Source: an uncultured Bacilli bacterium (lineage in GTDB: Bacteria > Bacillota_I > Bacilli_A > RF39 > UBA660). From it: DNA of 64,000 nt. This document shows, one piece after another, positions 1 through 8,336 of the stretch. The position numbers were made by a program, and so were the translations under genes. The notes under the pieces were generated by a model. The model was not told where the DNA came from and did no database searches. It saw only the letters and a list, made by a program, of their open reading frames with translations. Each line of letters starts with the position of its first letter. The first letter of the stretch is position 1. The DNA lies in NCBI GenBank assembly GCA_934101425.1, contig CAKOQQ010000006.1, positions 1 through 64,000 of the forward strand, read 5' to 3'.

Positions 1-296
1 CAGTTCGGTCCCTATCCGTCGTGGGCGTAGGAAAATTGAGGAGAGCTGTTCCTAGTACGAGAGGACCGGAATGGACGTACCTCTGGTGTATCTGTTGTCA
101 CGCCAGTGGCAGTGCAGAGTAGCTATGTATGGAATGGATAAACGCTGAAAGCATATAAGCGTGAAGCCAACTTCAAGATGAGTTTTCCCATATGTATATA
201 GTAAGTTCCCATGTAGACTACATGGTTGATAGGTTAGAGGTGGAAGCATGGCAACATGTTGAGCTGACTAATACTAATAGAACGAGGATTTAATCA
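1..296 (+). rRNA. 23S ribosomal RNA, 3' end (partial)
   Basis: This is the last part of large-subunit rRNA; the 5' part lies outside the window. The universally conserved sarcin-ricin loop (AGTACGAGAGGACC) is seen at about 53-66. The usual Bacilli-type end, CTGACTAATACTAATAG followed by GAGGATTTAATCA, closes at about 296. The 3' boundary is by similarity to known 23S ends and could be off by a few bases. Reading frames on the opposite strand here are not genes. Confidence 0.97.
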
Positions 297-361
297 TCTG
301 TTAAATCCTAAAGAGTTAATTTAATTCCACATTATCATGTTTTCAGAGAATAATTTCTCTA

Positions 362-467
362 AATTCGTAACGATAGCAAAGAGGATACACCTGTTCCCAT
401 CTCGAACACAGAAGTTAAGCTCTTTAACGGCGACAATAGTGTAAGCGAAGATAGCAAGTTGCGAATT
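362..467 (+). rRNA. 5S ribosomal RNA
   Basis: The core CACCTGTTCCCATCTCGAAC and GAAGTTAAGC of 5S rRNA is visible. The ends AATTCGTAAC (362-371) and GTTGCGAATT (458-467) pair as the terminal helix with one G-U pair. At about 106 nt it is shorter than the usual Bacillus 5S (near 116-120 nt) and closer to the lengths known from mollicutes. It follows 23S by about 65 bases, so the operon order is 23S-5S. Confidence 0.95.
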
Positions 468-477
468 TTTTTTTGTT

Positions 478-510
478 TAAAAATAGAAGTAATACTTCTA
501 TTTTTTTATT
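478..510 (+). terminator. Intrinsic terminator of the rRNA operon
   Basis: An inverted repeat AAATAGAAGT-AAT-ACTTCTATTT is followed by a run of T. It lies 10 bases after 5S rRNA and ends the rRNA transcript. Confidence 0.85.
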
Positions 511-582
511 AATAAATGTAAAATGCTAATTATATCTTGAATATAAATATTTTTATGTGATACAATTATATAGGTGATTAAA

Positions 583-1035
583 ATGGAATTTAAAGTAACA
601 TCAAATAATGAATATGATACAATTGAATTAGCACAAAATTTAGAATCAGAAAAATTTCCAAATATGATCATTTGTTTAACTGGTGATTTAGGAAGTGGAA
701 AAACTGTTTTTGCAAAAGGTTTTGCTAATGCATTAGGAATTTCAGAAGTAGTTAATTCCCCTACATTTACAATTATAAAGGAATATTTAGAAGGTGAAAT
801 GCCATTATATCATATGGATGTTTATAGATTAGATGGCAATACTGATGGTATTGGAATAGAAGAGTATTTTCATAAAAATGGCGTAGTTATTATTGAATGG
901 GCAGAAACTATTAAAGATATTTTACCAAAAGAAAGATTAGAAATATCTTTTAAAATTGTTGATGAAAATAAAAGAGTATTACTAATTAAACCATTTGGTA
1001 AAGCTTATGAAGATTTATGTGAGGCAGTATTATGA
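583..1035 (+). CDS. tsaE: tRNA t6A37 threonylcarbamoyl transferase ATPase subunit TsaE
   Basis: TsaE is the P-loop ATPase that works with TsaB and TsaD to transfer threonylcarbamoyl to A37 of ANN-decoding tRNAs. A Walker A motif GDLGSGKT lies near residues 34-41. The family blocks SPTFTII, HMDVYRL and a late IIEWAE follow. Length (150 aa) is normal. I place the start at ATG 583 and not at GTG 574, because the ribosome binding site AGGTGA (572-577) sits 5 bases before this ATG and would overlap the earlier start. The stop overlaps the start of tsaB (ATGA), so the two are translationally coupled in the order tsaE-tsaB-rimI-tsaD. Confidence 0.95.
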   Translation: MEFKVTSNNEYDTIELAQNLESEKFPNMIICLTGDLGSGKTVFAKGFANALGISEVVNSPTFTIIKEYLEGEMPLYHMDVYRLDGNTDGIGIEEYFHKNGVVIIEWAETIKDILPKERLEISFKIVDENKRVLLIKPFGKAYEDLCEAVL

Positions 1036-1652
1036 TATTATTTATAGATACTTCAACTTCATATCCTATAGTATCTATTATTGAAAATAATAATATTAAA
1101 GCAATGTTTAATAAAAAAATAGATACTGATATTTCAGTCTCTATTTTTTCTATTTTAGATACTATGTTTAAAGAATTAAATATAACGCCAAAAGATATAA
1201 AAAAGATATTTATTGCTAATGGTCCAGGATCTTTTACGGGTACTCGCATAGGAGTAACAATTGCTAAAGTATATGGTTATTCATTGAATGTAGATTTAAT
1301 ACCAGTATCTACTTTAGAAGTACTAGCAGGAGGAGTTAACAAAGATTATATTGTTCCCGTAATAGACGCTAGAAGAGGATTTGTATACGCAGGAATTTAT
1401 GATAAAGATTTAAATAAATTAGCTGATGACAGATATATAAGTCTTGATAAATTGAAAGAAGAGATTGAAGGTAAAGACTACATGTTTGTAAGTTATGATG
1501 ATATAGCTGGTTCAATTAAGCCAAAAATAGATTTAATAAAAGTAATAAATAAACATGAAAAAGATATTCCAGTAAATGCACATGGATTAAATCCAAATTA
1601 TTTAAAAAAGACAGAAGCTGAGGAAAAATTAAGTGATAAGAAAAATAACTAA
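1032..1652 (+). CDS. tsaB: tRNA t6A37 modification protein TsaB
   Basis: TsaB is the catalytically inactive ASKHA-fold partner that binds TsaD and TsaE in the t6A complex. The N-terminus LFIDTSTSYPIVSI and the glycine-rich NGPGSFTGTRIG (about residues 64-75) are diagnostic. The later segment IIPVIDARRGFVYAG also fits the family. Length is 206 aa; family members are usually 210-240. It starts inside the stop codon of tsaE and overlaps the next gene by about 20 bases, so all four genes are probably on one mRNA. Confidence 0.93.
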   Translation: MILFIDTSTSYPIVSIIENNNIKAMFNKKIDTDISVSIFSILDTMFKELNITPKDIKKIFIANGPGSFTGTRIGVTIAKVYGYSLNVDLIPVSTLEVLAGGVNKDYIVPVIDARRGFVYAGIYDKDLNKLADDRYISLDKLKEEIEGKDYMFVSYDDIAGSIKPKIDLIKVINKHEKDIPVNAHGLNPNYLKKTEAEEKLSDKKNN

Positions 1653-2022
1653 TGAAGATTTAGATATAATTAATTCATTTTCTTATTATTCTGTAACTCT
1701 AAATACTAATCCATTTAATAGATGTTTTTGTATTATAGAAGATAATAAAATTATAGGTTATATAGAATATGCATGTATTTATGATAAATGTGAACTTAAT
1801 TATATTTTTATCGATCCAAAGTATCGTTCTAAAGGGTATGGAATTAAATTGTTAAATTATATGTTTAATGATTTAAAAGGTGTAACAAATATAACTTTAG
1901 AAGTAAATGTAAATAATACTAACGCTATAAAATTATATCAAAAAAATGGTTTTAAAATAGTTTCTAGACGTGAAAATTATTATAATGGTACAGATGGATA
2001 TTTAATGTTAAAGGAGGGTTAA
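1633..2022 (+). CDS. rimI: RimI-like GNAT N-acetyltransferase
   Basis: This is a single GNAT-fold acetyltransferase of 129 aa. The acetyl-CoA binding motif A is visible as IFIDPKYRSKGYGIKLLNYMF, and motif B as EVNVNNTNAIKLYQKNGF followed by a tyrosine-rich end. RimI acetylates the N-terminal residue of ribosomal protein S18, and in Bacillota its gene sits between tsaB and tsaD as it does here. The substrate is inferred from family and context. The start is GTG 1633, preceded by GAGG about 9 bases upstream and lying inside the end of tsaB. Confidence 0.88.
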   Translation: MIRKITNEDLDIINSFSYYSVTLNTNPFNRCFCIIEDNKIIGYIEYACIYDKCELNYIFIDPKYRSKGYGIKLLNYMFNDLKGVTNITLEVNVNNTNAIKLYQKNGFKIVSRRENYYNGTDGYLMLKEG

Positions 2023-2023
2023 A

Positions 2024-3028
2024 ATGACTTCAAAATACATATTAGCGATAGAATCATCATGTGATGAAACTAGTATGGCTATAGTAAAAGATGGAAAAGA
2101 AGATTTAGGTACAGTTATACTATCTCAAATAGATATACATAAAAATTATGGTGGAGTAGTACCTGAAATAGCTTCTCGTAATCATATAGAAAATATAACA
2201 ATTGTTTTAGATGAATTACTAACTAAAACAAATATAAAAATAGAAGAAATAGATGCGATTGCAGTTACATATGGACCTGGACTTATTGGTTCTCTTATGA
2301 TTGGGGTGGTAGCTGCCAAAACATTAGCATTCATATACAATAAACCAATAGTACCTGTTCATCATATTGCTGGTCATATATATGCTAATAACTTAGTAAA
2401 AAGTATGGAATTCCCTTTAATAGCATTAGTAGTAAGTGGTGGACATACAGAACTTGTCTATATGAAAGAAGATTATAGCTTCGAAAAAATAGGTGGTACA
2501 CTAGATGATGCTGTAGGTGAAGCTTATGATAAAGTTGCTAGAGTTGTAGGACTTCCTTATCCTGGTGGCCCAGCAGTTGATAAGTTAAGCTTATTAGGTA
2601 GTGATACATATAATTTGCCATTACCTCTTGATGATAATACTTATAATTTCAGTTTTAGTGGTCTTAAAAGTGCTGTAATAAATTTAGTACATAATGAAGA
2701 ACAAAGGAATCATGAAATAAGACCAAATGATTTATGTACATCATTTCAAAATAGAGTTGTTGAAATAATAACAAAGAAAACAATGAAAGCTGTAAAAGAA
2801 TACAATGTTAAAAATTTAATAGTAGCAGGAGGAGTATCAGCTAATAAAGGACTTAGAAAAAGATTACAAGAATTATGTGATGAAAATAATATTAATTTAA
2901 CAGTTCCTGATTTAAAATATTGTACAGATAATGCTACTATGATAGGTGCAGCTGGTTATTACGCTTATAAACTAGGTAGAACTAGTGATTTAAATTTTGA
3001 TGCCAAAGCAACTTCTAAATTACATTAA
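2024..3028 (+). CDS. tsaD: tRNA N6-adenosine threonylcarbamoyltransferase TsaD
   Basis: TsaD is the catalytic subunit that moves the threonylcarbamoyl group onto A37 of tRNA. The start ILAIESSCDETSMAIV is typical. The metal-binding histidines appear in VHHIAGHIYAN near residues 110-120. VVSGGHTELV, the NFSFSGLKSA block and VAGGVSANKGLR follow in family order. Length is 334 aa, as expected. A strong AGGAGGG ribosome binding site precedes ATG 2024, one base after the rimI stop. The threonylcarbamoyl-AMP synthase TsaC is not in this window. Confidence 0.97.
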   Translation: MTSKYILAIESSCDETSMAIVKDGKEDLGTVILSQIDIHKNYGGVVPEIASRNHIENITIVLDELLTKTNIKIEEIDAIAVTYGPGLIGSLMIGVVAAKTLAFIYNKPIVPVHHIAGHIYANNLVKSMEFPLIALVVSGGHTELVYMKEDYSFEKIGGTLDDAVGEAYDKVARVVGLPYPGGPAVDKLSLLGSDTYNLPLPLDDNTYNFSFSGLKSAVINLVHNEEQRNHEIRPNDLCTSFQNRVVEIITKKTMKAVKEYNVKNLIVAGGVSANKGLRKRLQELCDENNINLTVPDLKYCTDNATMIGAAGYYAYKLGRTSDLNFDAKATSKLH

Positions 3029-3052
3029 TAATAGACTTATTAATGTTTTTTT
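3023..3052 (+). terminator. Intrinsic terminator of the tsaE-tsaD operon
   Basis: CATTAATAA and TTATTAATG form a 9-bp stem with a 5-base loop, followed by seven T. The stem begins inside the last codons of tsaD. Confidence 0.8.
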
Positions 3053-3082
3053 GTTATAATTTTTATATATAATGGAGGCTAT

Positions 3083-4912
3083 ATGAAATACGTTTTTTTA
3101 ATACAATTACTAATAATAACTATAATAACTATGTTTACATCCGCTAATGTTTTAAAAAATAAAACTTATTTAAAAAATACTATATCTAAAAGTGATAAAT
3201 TTAATTATTTTGCATTACTATTTATGAATATTACAACATGTTATATTGTTGCATACTTTTTTGATAGTAGTGATATCTTAAAAATATTCTTAATAAATTT
3301 ATCTTTAGTAGCAATTATAAATGTAAGTTATTCATATTATGTTGGTAAGAAATTCAAAAAACAATATATTGATATACTTACTGGTAACATATTTTTTAGT
3401 AATATGTTACTATTACTTGTTTTTTTAGTTTCCTTTTTAGTTTTATTTTATGAAATAAATATGTTAATATTATATGTAATTCCATTTATAATCGGTTTAA
3501 TTGTATTTTATATTGAATATAAAAAATTAAGAAGTAAAGGTGCTCCAGACTATTATAAAGAGGGAACCAAATATCATGCTAAAGGAGAATATAATAAAGC
3601 TTTTAAATACTTTAAAAAAGCTGCTACTTTTGATTATCCAGCTGCCTTAGATAGTATAGGATTATATTATGAAGAAGGTAAAAGTGTTTTAAAAGATGAA
3701 AAGAAAGCTGTTTATTATTATAATAAAGCAGCTAAATATAATTATGCTCCATCTTTATATAATTTAGGATTCTGTTATTTTAATGGTAAAGGAATAGAAA
3801 AAAATTATGAAGAAGCATTTAAATGTTATAAAAAAGCATATGAATTAAAAGATTTATTAGCTTCATATAGTTTAGGAAAATGTTATGAATTAGGTAATGG
3901 CACAGCAGTTAATTATGAAGAAGCATTTAATTGTTACAAATTTGGTGCAGCTAATAATTATCCTTCAGCTTATTATTCACTAGGTGAATTCTATGAAAAA
4001 GGTTTATTTGTAGAATCTTCATTAGATGAAGCACTAAAAAATTATACTAGTGCATATAACTTAGGACTTTCTATTGCTAAAGAAAAAATAGAATATATTA
4101 AAGAAGAAAAAATAAAAAGAAAATTAGAAAATATTATAGGATTAGATACTGTAAAACATGAGATAATAGGTCTTCAAGCTTTTGCTAAATTACAAAAGAA
4201 AAGAATTGAACAAAATATTGATAGTAGTGAAAAATTGACATTGCATATGATATTTAAAGGTAACCCTGGTACAGGTAAAACTACTATAGCTAGAATGGTA
4301 GCAGAAATGTTTAATAATATAGGTGTTTTAAAAACTAATAAAGTTGTAGAAGTAGATAGAGAAGCTCTAGTAGCTCAATATGTAGGCCATACAGCTGTAA
4401 AAACTAAAGAAGTAATAGAGAGTGCATTAGATGGTGTTTTATTCATAGATGAAGCTTATACACTAGCTCGTGGTGGTGAAAATGACTTTGGTAGAGAAGC
4501 TATTGATACTATGGTAAAAATGATGGAAGATTATCGTGATAGAATTGTTATTATATTAGCGGGTTATAGTAAGGATATGGATAATTTCTTAAAAACAAAT
4601 AGTGGTTTAAAATCTAGATTTTCTAATATTATAGATTTTCCAGATTATACTACTGATGAACTTATAAAAATAGCAGAACTAGAAGTAAAGAAAAATGGCT
4701 ATGTTTTAAGAGAAGATGCTAAAGCTAAATTAAGACAATTATTAGAAGATGATAGATATGAACCAGATTTTGGTAATGGTCGTGGTATTAGAAATTTATT
4801 TGAAAGATCTGTTAAAAATATGGCTGTAAGATTATCAAAAACAAGTGAAACACTATTAACAAAATCTGATTATCAAACTATAATTCCAGAAGATATAGAA
4901 TGGGTTGATTAA
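3083..4912 (+). CDS. Membrane-anchored Sel1-repeat AAA+ ATPase (SpoVK/CbbX type)
   Basis: The 609-aa protein has three parts. About four hydrophobic segments occupy residues 1-150. Sel1-like repeats follow at about 155-345, seen as repeated A-YYY-KAA-YNYAPSLYNLG-Y patterns. A C-terminal AAA+ domain then has Walker A GNPGTGKTT (near 393), Walker B GVLFIDEAYTL (near 452) and a sensor and arginine region GNGRGIRNLFERS. The AAA+ domain resembles the CbbX/SpoVK family of remodelling ATPases, which act on protein complexes. Sel1 repeats usually bind partner proteins, so I infer a membrane-bound remodeller. The target is unknown. A -10-like TATAAT and GGAGG precede the ATG. The next gene starts directly at its stop. 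Confidence 0.85.
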   Translation: MKYVFLIQLLIITIITMFTSANVLKNKTYLKNTISKSDKFNYFALLFMNITTCYIVAYFFDSSDILKIFLINLSLVAIINVSYSYYVGKKFKKQYIDILTGNIFFSNMLLLLVFLVSFLVLFYEINMLILYVIPFIIGLIVFYIEYKKLRSKGAPDYYKEGTKYHAKGEYNKAFKYFKKAATFDYPAALDSIGLYYEEGKSVLKDEKKAVYYYNKAAKYNYAPSLYNLGFCYFNGKGIEKNYEEAFKCYKKAYELKDLLASYSLGKCYELGNGTAVNYEEAFNCYKFGAANNYPSAYYSLGEFYEKGLFVESSLDEALKNYTSAYNLGLSIAKEKIEYIKEEKIKRKLENIIGLDTVKHEIIGLQAFAKLQKKRIEQNIDSSEKLTLHMIFKGNPGTGKTTIARMVAEMFNNIGVLKTNKVVEVDREALVAQYVGHTAVKTKEVIESALDGVLFIDEAYTLARGGENDFGREAIDTMVKMMEDYRDRIVIILAGYSKDMDNFLKTNSGLKSRFSNIIDFPDYTTDELIKIAELEVKKNGYVLREDAKAKLRQLLEDDRYEPDFGNGRGIRNLFERSVKNMAVRLSKTSETLLTKSDYQTIIPEDIEWVD

Positions 4913-5509
4913 ATGTTTACTTTAAAAAAAACGAAAAAAGTTTTAAATAACATAAAAAAATTTAATAAAAAGAAATTTAATTATAATAAATACGTAAAAG
5001 AATTTTATGTGGAAAAAGGGATAGCACATGTATATGCTAATGTAACTAGTTATGATGATATAATATCAAGATACTCAGTTAAAAATTATGAAGTATTAAA
5101 TGATGATTTTATTAATTATTTAGAACAAGTTACATATTATATACCAATTGTTTATCCTGTAGTATTAAGTATAGAGGGATGTAAATTTTCTTTAGAAGAA
5201 GAAAAAATTATTGAAGAAAAAGTAAAAGAGTATTTTGGCTTGAAATTAAGTGATGCTACTATGAATTTAAAAGAAAATAGAAGAAAATCACTAATACTAT
5301 TACTAGTAAGTTTCTTAACTTGGAGTTTATTATCGTTATTTAATTACTTTAATATAGCAGAAATATTTATGGAAGCATATCTAGTGATAATTTGGTTCTT
5401 TTTATGGACATTTGCAGAATTTGAATTTATAGATAGACCTAAATTAAAATATGATAAATTAGATATGGCTCAATTAGCGTCTATGAAAATAGTATTTAAA
5501 CATGAATAG
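4913..5509 (+). CDS. Hypothetical membrane protein, C-terminal helical pair
   Basis: I do not recognise the family. The 198-aa protein has a very lysine-rich N-terminus, a predicted soluble alpha/beta region to about residue 125 and two hydrophobic helices near residues 128-170, followed by a short acidic and basic tail. It starts at the base after the AAA+ gene's stop with no intergenic space, so the two are probably translated together, and their products may meet at the membrane. That link is inference from position only. Confidence 0.7.
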   Translation: MFTLKKTKKVLNNIKKFNKKKFNYNKYVKEFYVEKGIAHVYANVTSYDDIISRYSVKNYEVLNDDFINYLEQVTYYIPIVYPVVLSIEGCKFSLEEEKIIEEKVKEYFGLKLSDATMNLKENRRKSLILLLVSFLTWSLLSLFNYFNIAEIFMEAYLVIIWFFLWTFAEFEFIDRPKLKYDKLDMAQLASMKIVFKHE

Positions 5510-5516
5510 GAGTATT

Positions 5517-6137
5517 ATGAAGTATTTAAAAGTTCCGGTATTTTTAACTTTATCACAAGTTGCAATATATTTTATTACTAAGTTATTTTTAAATAATGAA
5601 TTTGTATTAAATAATCTTTTAGATGATCAAATTCCATTTGTTCCATACTTTATATATTTTTATATATCATGGTATATATTATTATTTTTAGTACCTATTA
5701 TATATATGAAATATGATAAAAAGGCACTAAAAAAATACACTTATACTAATTTTATAAGTGTATTAGTTTGTGGAATAATTTTTATTATCTTTCCAACTAC
5801 AATAAATAGACCTAACATAGAAGTTACTTCTATTACTACATGGCTTGTTAATACTATATATTATTTTGATACACCAGCAGTTAATTGTTTGCCTAGTATA
5901 CATTCATTAATATGTTTTATATTTATTTTGTGCAATAGTAAAGCAAATATAAAAACTAGTTATAAATGCATTATTGATATCTTATCAGTATTAATAATAC
6001 TATCCACATTATTTATAAAGCAACACGTAATTTATGATGTATTATCAGCATTTATAGTATCAAGTATTACTTATATTATAGTAACAAAAAAAGAGACTAA
6101 ATTCTCTTTCCTATCTTTTCTCCATAAGAAACAATAG
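5517..6137 (+). CDS. PAP2-family membrane phosphatase
   Basis: The 206-aa protein has about six hydrophobic segments. It carries the PAP2 signatures CLPSIHSLICF (motif 2 with its histidine) and FIKQHVIYDVLSA (motif 3, His and Asp). A possible first motif ends in NRP. Such enzymes dephosphorylate lipid phosphates, for example phosphatidic acid, phosphatidylglycerophosphate or undecaprenyl diphosphate; the substrate cannot be told here. I prefer ATG 5517 to 5502, because AGGAG at 5508-5512 directly precedes it. The 3' end overlaps the convergent psd gene by about 40 bases. The neighbouring genes also concern phospholipids. Confidence 0.85.
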   Translation: MKYLKVPVFLTLSQVAIYFITKLFLNNEFVLNNLLDDQIPFVPYFIYFYISWYILLFLVPIIYMKYDKKALKKYTYTNFISVLVCGIIFIIFPTTINRPNIEVTSITTWLVNTIYYFDTPAVNCLPSIHSLICFIFILCNSKANIKTSYKCIIDILSVLIILSTLFIKQHVIYDVLSAFIVSSITYIIVTKKETKFSFLSFLHKKQ

Positions 6138-6903
6138 TTTCTATATCTTTACTACTATTTTCTAAGATATCATCATCAATCTTGATGATATCTTTTTTTA
6201 CTATAAGCACAATTGTAGAGCCACCATATTCAAAATAGCCTTTCTCTTCACCTTTATAAAATTTATATTCTTGATGTAAATTTTTAATTTTACCAACCAT
6301 TAATGCACCAACTTCAATTTGAATAACATCTCCAAAATTGTCAGTATGTAAAATCGTATATTCTCTAGCGTTTCTTTTATAAATTTTATATTTATCAGAT
6401 ATCGGTTGTACAGTATGAAAAATACCTTTTATATAAGTATTTTTTTCTTTTGTTCCACTATCAATATAGCAATATCTATGATAATCCGTTGTTTCTAGTC
6501 TAAATATAAGAACATACCCATTATGATAAGAACTTATATCCTTTAAAACTAAATCTTTAACTTCATATATAGAATCTTTAATTTTAAAAGTACTATTTTT
6601 AGTTAATTTATAAACAGTAAGTTTTGCATCACAAGGACTTATAAAATGATCTTTATCTTGATCGACTTTTTGTTCATAATATCTAGTAAAATAATTATTA
6701 TATGAAGTATATTTTTTCTTGTCTTCTTTAATAAGTATTTTAGAAAATTTGCTATTCATATATATAGCAGATGCTTTTGTACACAATGGTAAAGTAAGTG
6801 GTTTTAATATAACTCTACCAACTACATTATTATATAAAAATCTTACAGCTTTATTTGCTTCTTTTTCAATTAAAGTATTAGTTTTACGATCAACTATTTT
6901 CAT
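6097..6903 (-). CDS. psd: Phosphatidylserine decarboxylase proenzyme
   Basis: Psd converts phosphatidylserine to phosphatidylethanolamine. Family motifs are present: SPCDAK (Asp), DYHRYCY (His) and a late GYFEYGGSTIV. The last contains the G-G-S-T site, where the chain cleaves itself and the serine becomes the pyruvoyl group, giving a large beta and a short alpha chain of about 45 residues. Length is 268 aa. The gene starts within the stop of pssA (4-base overlap), which makes a two-step phosphatidylethanolamine pathway. No membrane segment is obvious, so it is probably peripheral. Confidence 0.94.
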   Translation of the reverse strand: MKIVDRKTNTLIEKEANKAVRFLYNNVVGRVILKPLTLPLCTKASAIYMNSKFSKILIKEDKKKYTSYNNYFTRYYEQKVDQDKDHFISPCDAKLTVYKLTKNSTFKIKDSIYEVKDLVLKDISSYHNGYVLIFRLETTDYHRYCYIDSGTKEKNTYIKGIFHTVQPISDKYKIYKRNAREYTILHTDNFGDVIQIEVGALMVGKIKNLHQEYKFYKGEEKGYFEYGGSTIVLIVKKDIIKIDDDILENSSKDIETIVSYGEKIGKRI

Positions 6904-7514
6904 GCAATTCCTAATATTATTAATAATAATTCTAATAAACCAATTGCAATAAAGATAAGCATTGTTTTAAATGTAGGCTTCTTAATTTTTATAGTTGAAA
7001 CAAATAATATTGCAATTATTAGCAATGCTGCTAAATAAACAAATGCAAAGTATGGAATAATGTTTTTAAAAATATATAGAAATGGTAATATAAGAGCTAC
7101 ACTCGTAACTGGAAGACCAGTATATGAAGTTAGCACTAAATCACTTTTTTCTTGTCTAATATTTTCTAATGTATTAAAATATGCAAGTCTAATAAGTGCT
7201 CCAAGAACATATAATACAAATATTGGTAAATATGCTGGACTTTCTAAACCGATTGAATAACCAATAGTAATTGGTAAAATACCAAAACATACTAAGTCAC
7301 TTAATGAATCTAATTGAATTCCAAAATCTTTTTCTTGTTTAGATCTTTTTTTAGTTCTAGCAACTTTCCCATCAAACATATCACATAATCCTGAAAATAA
7401 TAAACATAAAATTCCTATAAAAGGATGATATTCCATTGAATAATATATTCCAATAATTGAAGAAGTTAATCCTAAATAAGTAAGGATAACTGTGTAATTA
7501 TAATAACCAATCAT
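6900..7514 (-). CDS. pssA: CDP-diacylglycerol--serine O-phosphatidyltransferase
   Basis: This integral membrane enzyme makes phosphatidylserine from CDP-diacylglycerol and serine. The CDP-alcohol phosphatidyltransferase signature D-G-x2-A-R-x8-G-x3-D-x3-D is complete in DMFDGKVARTKKRS plus the following FGIQLDSLSD. Several hydrophobic helices span the rest. A longer frame begins at 7529, but that start would lie inside the GGGAG ribosome binding site, so I use ATG at 7514 (204 aa). Because psd follows and uses the product, the serine specificity is a good inference, although a glycerol or inositol enzyme shares the motif. Confidence 0.9.
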   Translation of the reverse strand: MIGYYNYTVILTYLGLTSSIIGIYYSMEYHPFIGILCLLFSGLCDMFDGKVARTKKRSKQEKDFGIQLDSLSDLVCFGILPITIGYSIGLESPAYLPIFVLYVLGALIRLAYFNTLENIRQEKSDLVLTSYTGLPVTSVALILPFLYIFKNIIPYFAFVYLAALLIIAILFVSTIKIKKPTFKTMLIFIAIGLLELLLIILGIA

Positions 7515-7534
7515 ACATCTCACTCCCATTAAAC

Positions 7535-7540
7535 ATTATA
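7535..7540 (-). promoter_or_regulatory. Probable -10 box for pssA-psd
   Basis: On the minus strand TATAAT is read just upstream of the pssA ribosome binding site, so pssA-psd may have its own start in addition to read-through from the ABC genes. The -35 match is poor. Confidence 0.5.
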
Positions 7541-7562
7541 TCATACTTTTAACGATTTAACA

Positions 7563-8336
7563 TTATTTCTTTTCAAATAAAAGTATCAAATAATACATTA
7601 TGGTAGCTAAAAGTGACAAAAGAGCAACTCCAGTTATTACTAAACTTAAATTAAAAACTTGAGAACCATACATTATTAAATAACCAATTCCACTTTTAGA
7701 TACTAGAAATTCTCCCATTATAACGCCAATTAATGACATACTAACATTTATTTTTAGTGTACTAATTATATTTTGCAAACTACCTGGTAAGAGAAGCTTG
7801 AAATATATTTGACTTTTGGTTGCAGAAAAAGATTTTAGTAATTTTATTTTATTTTCATTAATTTCTTTAAAACTTTGATGTATATTGATAATTGTAATTA
7901 TAACTGATATGAGTAGTGCCATAATTATAATAGATTTCATAGATGCCCCAGCCCATATAATTATAATAGGGCCTAATGCAACTTTAGGTAGACTATTTAA
8001 TACGGTTAAATATGGATCTAATATTCTTGCTATAATATCAAATCTCCATAGAATAGAAGCTATTATAAATCCCATTAAAGTACCTAATACAAAGCTAATT
8101 AAAGTTTCATAAATTGTAATAAAGATATGATTAAATAAATTATGAGTACTATATAAGTTAATTATTGTACTAACTACTTTTCTAGGACTAGAAAAAATAA
8201 AAGAATTTATAATATTTTTAGATGATAAATATTCCCATAGTATTAAAAAAAATACTATTATTGCTATTCTAAAAAATCTAACAATAAAGTTAGTTTTTTT
8301 AATTTTTCTTAAATATAATTTATGCTCATTACTCAT
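7563..8336 (-). CDS. ABC transporter permease, NitT/TauT type
   Basis: The 257-aa protein has about six hydrophobic helices. It contains the cytoplasmic EAA-like loop of binding-protein-dependent importers, LLLPGSLQNIISTLKINVSMSLIGVIMGEFL. It resembles SsuC/TauC/ThiX-type permeases for sulfonates, nitrate-like anions or pyrimidine precursors. I use ATG 8336 rather than TTG 8345, giving an 8-base overlap with the ATPase gene. There is no binding-protein gene beside it. The orphan NMT1-like binding protein at 15831-16802 is the natural candidate partner, by family only. Confidence 0.88.
   Translation of the reverse strand: MSNEHKLYLRKIKKTNFIVRFFRIAIIVFFLILWEYLSSKNIINSFIFSSPRKVVSTIINLYSTHNLFNHIFITIYETLISFVLGTLMGFIIASILWRFDIIARILDPYLTVLNSLPKVALGPIIIIWAGASMKSIIIMALLISVIITIINIHQSFKEINENKIKLLKSFSATKSQIYFKLLLPGSLQNIISTLKINVSMSLIGVIMGEFLVSKSGIGYLIMYGSQVFNLSLVITGVALLSLLATIMYYLILLFEKK

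Noticed and set aside
52..249. Open frame on the minus strand
   Set aside because: It lies wholly inside 23S rRNA and has no start context.
1033..1035. Mycoplasma genetic code (TGA as tryptophan)
   Set aside because: Several complete genes end in TGA exactly where the next gene starts, and tryptophans are TGG.
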